In this document: positions 59,810-64,000 of the stretch, in pieces
Numbering within the stretch: the first letter of the stretch is position 1
Layout: every line of letters starts with the position of its first letter
Assembly: GCF_023091745.1 (NCBI RefSeq)
Contig: NC_068920.1
Location: 116,091,622-116,155,621, forward strand
Length of the DNA: 64,000 bases
Source of the DNA: Budorcas taxicolor
Taxonomy: Eukaryota; Chordata; Mammalia; Artiodactyla; Bovidae
Direction: 5' to 3'
The notes under the pieces: generated by a model
Database searches by the model: none
Told to the model about the DNA's origin: nothing
Seen by the model: only the letters and a program-made list of their open reading frames with translations
Program-made: the position numbers and the translations under genes

Positions 59810-62800
59810 AGATTCTTTAATACTTCTTGTAAGGAGTGGTGGCTGCGCTGGCACAGGAGAGCCCACGTTGAAGGTCAGGAAGGGTGGCAGTGAGGGGATA
59901 CCCTTCGTCCAAGGTAAGGAGCGGCAGCTGTGCTTTGCTGGAGCAGCCGTGAAGAAATACCCCTCACACCTAAGGTAAGAGAAACCCAAGTAAGACGGTA
60001 GGTGTTGCAAGAGGGCATCAGAGGGCAGACACACTGAAACCATACTCACAGAAAACTAGTCAGTCTGATCACACTAGGAACACAGCCTTGTCTGACTCAA
60101 TGAAACTAAGCCATGACCGCGGGGCAACCCAGGATGGGCAGGTCATGGTGGAGAGGTCTGACAGAATGTGGTCCGCTGGAGAAGGGAATGGCAAACCACT
60201 TCAGTATTTTTTCCTTGAGAATCCCATTAACAGTATGAAAAGGCAAAATAATAGGATACTGAACGAGGAACTCCCCAGGTCAGTAGGTGCCCAATATGCT
60301 ACTGGAGATCAGTGGAGAAATAACTCCAGAAAGAATGAAAGGATGGAGCCAAAGCAAAAACAATACCAAACTGTGGATGTGACTGGTGATAGAAGCAAGG
60401 TCTGATGCTGTAAAGAGCAATATTGCATAGGAACCTGGAATGTCAGGTCCATGAATCAAGGCAAATTGGAAGTGGTCAAACAAGAGATGGCAAGAGTGAA
60501 CATCGACATTCTAGGAATCAGTGAACTAAAATGGACTGGAATGGGTGAATTTAACTCAGATGACCATTATATCTACTACTGTGGGCAGGAATCCCTCAGA
60601 AGAAATGGAGTAGCCATCATGGTCAACAAAAGAGTCCGAAAAGCAGTACTTGGATGCAATCTCAAAAATGACAGAATGATCTCTGTTCGTTTCCAAGGCA
60701 AACCATTTAATATTATCATAATCCAAGTCTATGCCCCAAACAGTAATGCTGAAGAAGCTGAAGTTGAACGGTTCTATGAAAACCTACAAGACCTTTTAGA
60801 ACTAACACCCAAAAAAGATGTCCTTTTCATTATAGGGGACTGGAATGCAAAAGTAGGAAGTCAAGAAACACCTGGAGTAACAGGCAAATTTGGTCTTGGA
60901 ATGCGGAATGAAGCAGGGCAAAGACTAATAGAGTTTTGCCAAGAGAATGCACTGGTCATAGCAAACACCCTCTTCCAACAACACAAGAGAAGACTCTACA
61001 CATGGACATCGCCAGATGGTCAACACTGAAATCAGATTGATTATATTCTTTGCAGCCAAAGATGGAGAAGCTCTATACAGTCAACAAAAACAAGACTGGG
61101 AGCTGAATGTGGCTCAGACCATGAACTCTTTATTGCCAAATTCAGACTTAAATTGAAGAAAGTAGGGAAAACCGCTAGACCATTCAGGTATGACCTAAAT
61201 CAAATCTCTTATGATTATACAGTGGAAGTGAGAAATAGATTTAAGGGCCTAGATCTGATAGATAGCGTGCCTGATGAACTATGGATGGAGGTTCATGACA
61301 TTGTACAGGAGACAGGGATCAAGACCATCCCCATGGAAAAGAAATGCAAAAAAGCAAAATGTCTGTCTGGGGAGGCCTTACAAACAGCTGTGAAAAGAAC
61401 AGAGGTGAAAAGCAAAGGAGAAAAGGAAAGATATAAGCATCTGAATGCAGAGTTCCAAAGAATAGCAAGAGATAAGAAAGCCTTCTTCAGCGATCAATGC
61501 AAAGAAATAGAGGAAAAGAAGAAAATGGGAAAGACTAGAGATCTCTTCAAGAAAATTAGACATATCAGTGGAACATTTCATGCAAAGATGGGCTCGATAA
61601 AGGACAGAAATGATCTGGACCTAACAGAAGCAGAAGATATTAAGAAGAGGTGGCAAGAATACACAGAAGAACTGTACCAAAAAGATCTTCATGACCCGGA
61701 TAATCACAATGGTGTGATCACTCATTTAGAGCCAGACATCTTGGAATGTGAAGTCAAGTGGGCCTTAGAAAGCATCACTACCAACAAAGCTAGTGGAGGT
61801 GATGCAATTCCAGTTGAGCTATTTCAAATCTTGAAAGATGATGCTGTGAAAGTGCTGCACTCAATAGTCCAGCAAATTTGAAAAACTCAGCAGTGGCCAC
61901 AGGACTGGAAAAGGTCAGTTTTCATTCCAATCCCAAAGAAAGGCAATACAAAAGAATGCTCAAACTACTGCACAATTGCACTCATCTCACACGCTAGTAA
62001 AGTAATGTTCAAAATTCTCCAAGCCAGGCTTCAACAATACGTGAACCGTGAACTTCCTGATGTTCAAGCTGGTTTTAGAAAAGGCAGAGGAACCAGAGAT
62101 CAAATTGCCAACATGTGCTGGATCATGGAAAATGCAAGAGAGTTCCAGAAAAACATCTATTTCTGCTTTATTGACTATCCCAAACCTTTGAGTGTGTGGA
62201 TCACAATAAACTGTGGAAAATTCTGAAAGAGATGGGAATAACAGACCACCTGACCTGCCTCTTGATAAATCTGTATGCAGGTCAAGAAGCAGCAGTTAGA
62301 ACTGGACATGGAACAACAGACTGGTTCCAAATAGGAAAAGGAGTACTTCAAGGCTGTATATTGTCACCCTGCTTATTTAACTTCTATGCAGAGTACATCA
62401 TGAGAAACGCTGGACTGGAAGAAGCACAAGCTGGAACCAAGATTGCCGGGAGAAATATCAATAACCTCAGATATGCAGATGACATCACCATTATGGCAGA
62501 AAGTGAAGAGGAACTAAAAAGCCTCTTGATGAAAGTGAAAGAGGAGAGTGAAAAAGTTGGCTTAAAGCTCAACATTCAGAAAACGAAGATCATGGCATCC
62601 GGTCCCATCACTTCATGGGAAATTGATGGGGAAACAGTGGAAACAGTGTCAGACTTTATTTTTCTGGGTTCCCAAATCACTGCAGATGGTGATTGCAGCC
62701 ATGAAATTAAAAGACTCTTACTCCTTGGAAGAAAAGTTATGAGCAACCTAGACAGCATATTCAAAAGCAGAGACATTACTTTGCCGACTAAGATCCATCT

Positions 62801-63250
62801 AGTCAAGGCTATGGTTTTTCCAGTGGTCATGTATGGATGTGAGAGTTGGACTGTGAAGAAGGCTGAGCACCAAAGAATTGATGCTTTTGAACTGTGGTGT
62901 TGGAGAAGACTCTTGAGAGTCCCTTGGACTGCGAGGAGATCCAACCAGTCTATTCTGAAGGAGATTAGCCCTGGGTTTCTTTGGAGGGAATGATGCTAAA
63001 GCTGAAACTCCAGTACTTTGGCCACCTCATGTGAAGAGTTGACTCATCGGAAAAGACTCTGATGCTGGGAGGGATTGGGGGCAGGTGAGAAGGGGACAAC
63101 AGAGGATGAGATGGCTGGATGGCATCACTGACTCGATGGACGTGAGTTTGAGTGAACTCCGGGAGTTGGTGATGGACAGGGAGGCCTGGCATGTTGCGAT
63201 TCATGGGGTTGCAAAGAGTCAGACACGACTGAGCCACTGAACTGAACTGA
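59810..63250 (+). mobile_element. BovB LINE, nearly full length with 5' region
   Basis: The longest BovB here, about 3.4 kb. It has a 5' untranslated region (about 59810-60087) with two related subunits, a single long coding region for apurinic-type endonuclease plus reverse transcriptase, and ACTGA-type repeats at the 3' end (63237-63250). Damage is limited to three stops and two frameshifts. The 5' limit is uncertain because the upstream segment is unidentified. Confidence 0.93.
60088..63230 (+). pseudogene. BovB endonuclease-reverse transcriptase, few lesions
   Basis: One frame holds a leader (60088-60405), the endonuclease (CIGTWNVRSM at about 60422, ILGISELKW, IIQVYAPNS, IIGDWNAKVG at about 60832, GSDHEL near 61110), the linker and the RT N-terminal part up to about 62187. 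In-frame TGA codons occur at 60403, 61027 and 61879. A 1-base deletion in motif A (FIDY..., about 62186) moves the RT into another frame, 62196-62993, which carries QGCILSP, YADD at about 62472 and CWRRLLRVPWTA. A second frameshift near 62985 precedes the C-terminal end. The product would nick and reverse-transcribe target DNA; this copy cannot make it. Confidence 0.93.
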
Positions 63251-64000
63251 AGGTTGGTATAGTACTGATGAACTATTCTAGTTTTGCTTGTGTGAAAAAC
63301 TCACTAACACTCCTTAATTTCTCAGTGATAACCTTTCTGGGTAAAATATCCTAGGGTGTAGAATTATTCCTTTTAGCTCTTTAAATATAATATACCACTC
63401 CCTTCTGATCTGCAAATATTCTGCAGAAAGACAAGCTGATAGTGTAATGGGAGTTCACGTCTACATACTTCTTTATTTTTCTCTTGTTATTTTATAATTC
63501 TTTTTATTTTTAACTAATAATTATGATATGCCTTGCTGTGTGTCTCTTTGGGTTCATCTTGTTTGAGTCTCTCTACATTCCTGTATCTTGATACCTGTTT
63601 CTTTCATCAGATTCCACAAGTTTTCAGCCATAATTTTATCAAATGTGTTTTGTATATCATTGTCTCTCTTTTCTCTTTCTGGGATCCCTATAATGTGGAT
63701 GTTAGTACGGAAAGTCTGTTTTTCTTTTTGCTTTTCTGACTGGGTGATTTCTGTTAATCTGTCTTCCAGATTGTTTACACATTGTTTGGTATCACCTAAT
63801 CTCAATATGTTGATTCCCTCCAGTGTATTTTTTTTTTTTTAATTTCAATTATTGTATTCTTCAGGTCTGACTGGTTCTTTTTCAAGTTTTCTAGTTCTTT
63901 GCTAAAATTCTCACTGTGTTTGTATATTTTCCCCAGTTCAGTTAGCACTCTTATTATTATTGCAATGACCTCTTTATGAGGTGAATTATTTATCTGAGTT
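63251..64000 (-). mobile_element. old L1, ORF1 region, runs off the window
   Basis: The minus strand codes decayed L1 ORF1 protein: a coiled-coil end plus RTNIHIIGIPEREKRDNDIQ and FDKIMAENLWNLMKETGIKI (63554-63805), then C-terminal pieces (REWYIIFKELKG, HPRIFYPERLSLR) toward 63260. With 56277-58397 it forms one L1 in the order ORF1, linker, ORF2. Confidence 0.85.
63554..63805 (-). pseudogene. L1 ORF1 protein fragment
   Basis: RNA-binding chaperone protein of L1, here an 83-codon open piece spanning the end of the coiled coil and the RRM-domain start (NIHIIGIPE, IMAENLWNL). It has no valid start or end and lies in an old, broken copy. Confidence 0.85.

Noticed and set aside
59780..60049. Minus-strand frame across the BovB 5' region
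   Set aside because: It runs antisense to the BovB leader and has no features of its own.

Overview
This is a 64 kb stretch of nuclear DNA from a ruminant, very probably a bovid. The evidence is the repeat content: many copies of the BovB (RTE-type) LINE, about twenty Bov-tA / BOV-A2 SINEs (tRNA-Glu-like head joined to a BovB-derived tail), L1 3' ends of the ruminant type, and older mammal-wide repeats (MIR, L2, old L1, mariner- and Tigger-like DNA elements, one LTR). There is no sign of a prokaryotic, plasmid or phage layout.

One cellular gene is visible, on the minus strand at about 19.2-21.8 kb. It is a REG3-family (regenerating islet-derived 3, pancreatitis-associated protein) secreted C-type lectin. 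Five coding exons splice in phase into a 175-codon frame with no stops. The signal peptide, trypsin-type activation site, six cysteines and EPN carbohydrate-loop motif are all present. A TATA box, a short non-coding first exon and an AATAAA signal complete the unit. Its paralogue letter (REG3G or REG3A) cannot be fixed from the sequence alone.

Layout: 0-2.3 kb, BovB (-) and a SINE. 2.3-6.7 kb, mostly old DNA with a degenerate LTR (4570-5103) and a MIR. 6.7-10.7 kb, a dense SINE/BovB/L1 mosaic. 10.7-17 kb, unique DNA with dispersed SINEs and a BovB 3' end. 17.1-18.9 kb, BovB (+) with a long reverse-transcriptase frame. 19.2-21.8 kb, the REG3 gene. 22.3-26.9 kb, BovB then an old L1 (+) split by SINEs and by a young L1 (-) whose ORF2 tail is still open. 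27-34 kb, MER-type, MIR, L1 and SINE insertions. 34.1-36.5 kb, BovB (+) hosting a nested L1. 36.5-52 kb, sparse old repeats with scattered BovB and SINE copies. 52.5-54.9 kb, a nested Bov-A monomer, a Tigger-like DNA element and a BovB with an inverted 5' half. 55.5-64 kb, an old L1 (-) broken apart by a mariner MITE, a Bov-tA that was itself split by a BovB, and a 4.9 kb block made of an unidentified 1.4 kb segment plus a nearly full-length BovB.

The most interesting parts are the intact REG3 gene, the almost complete BovB with its extended 5' region and the unidentified segment next to it, and several insertions whose junctions record their mechanism: two twin-priming-like inversions, nested insertions and short target-site duplications. 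I found no new multi-gene system. Boundaries of old repeats are approximate, generally within 10-30 bases.
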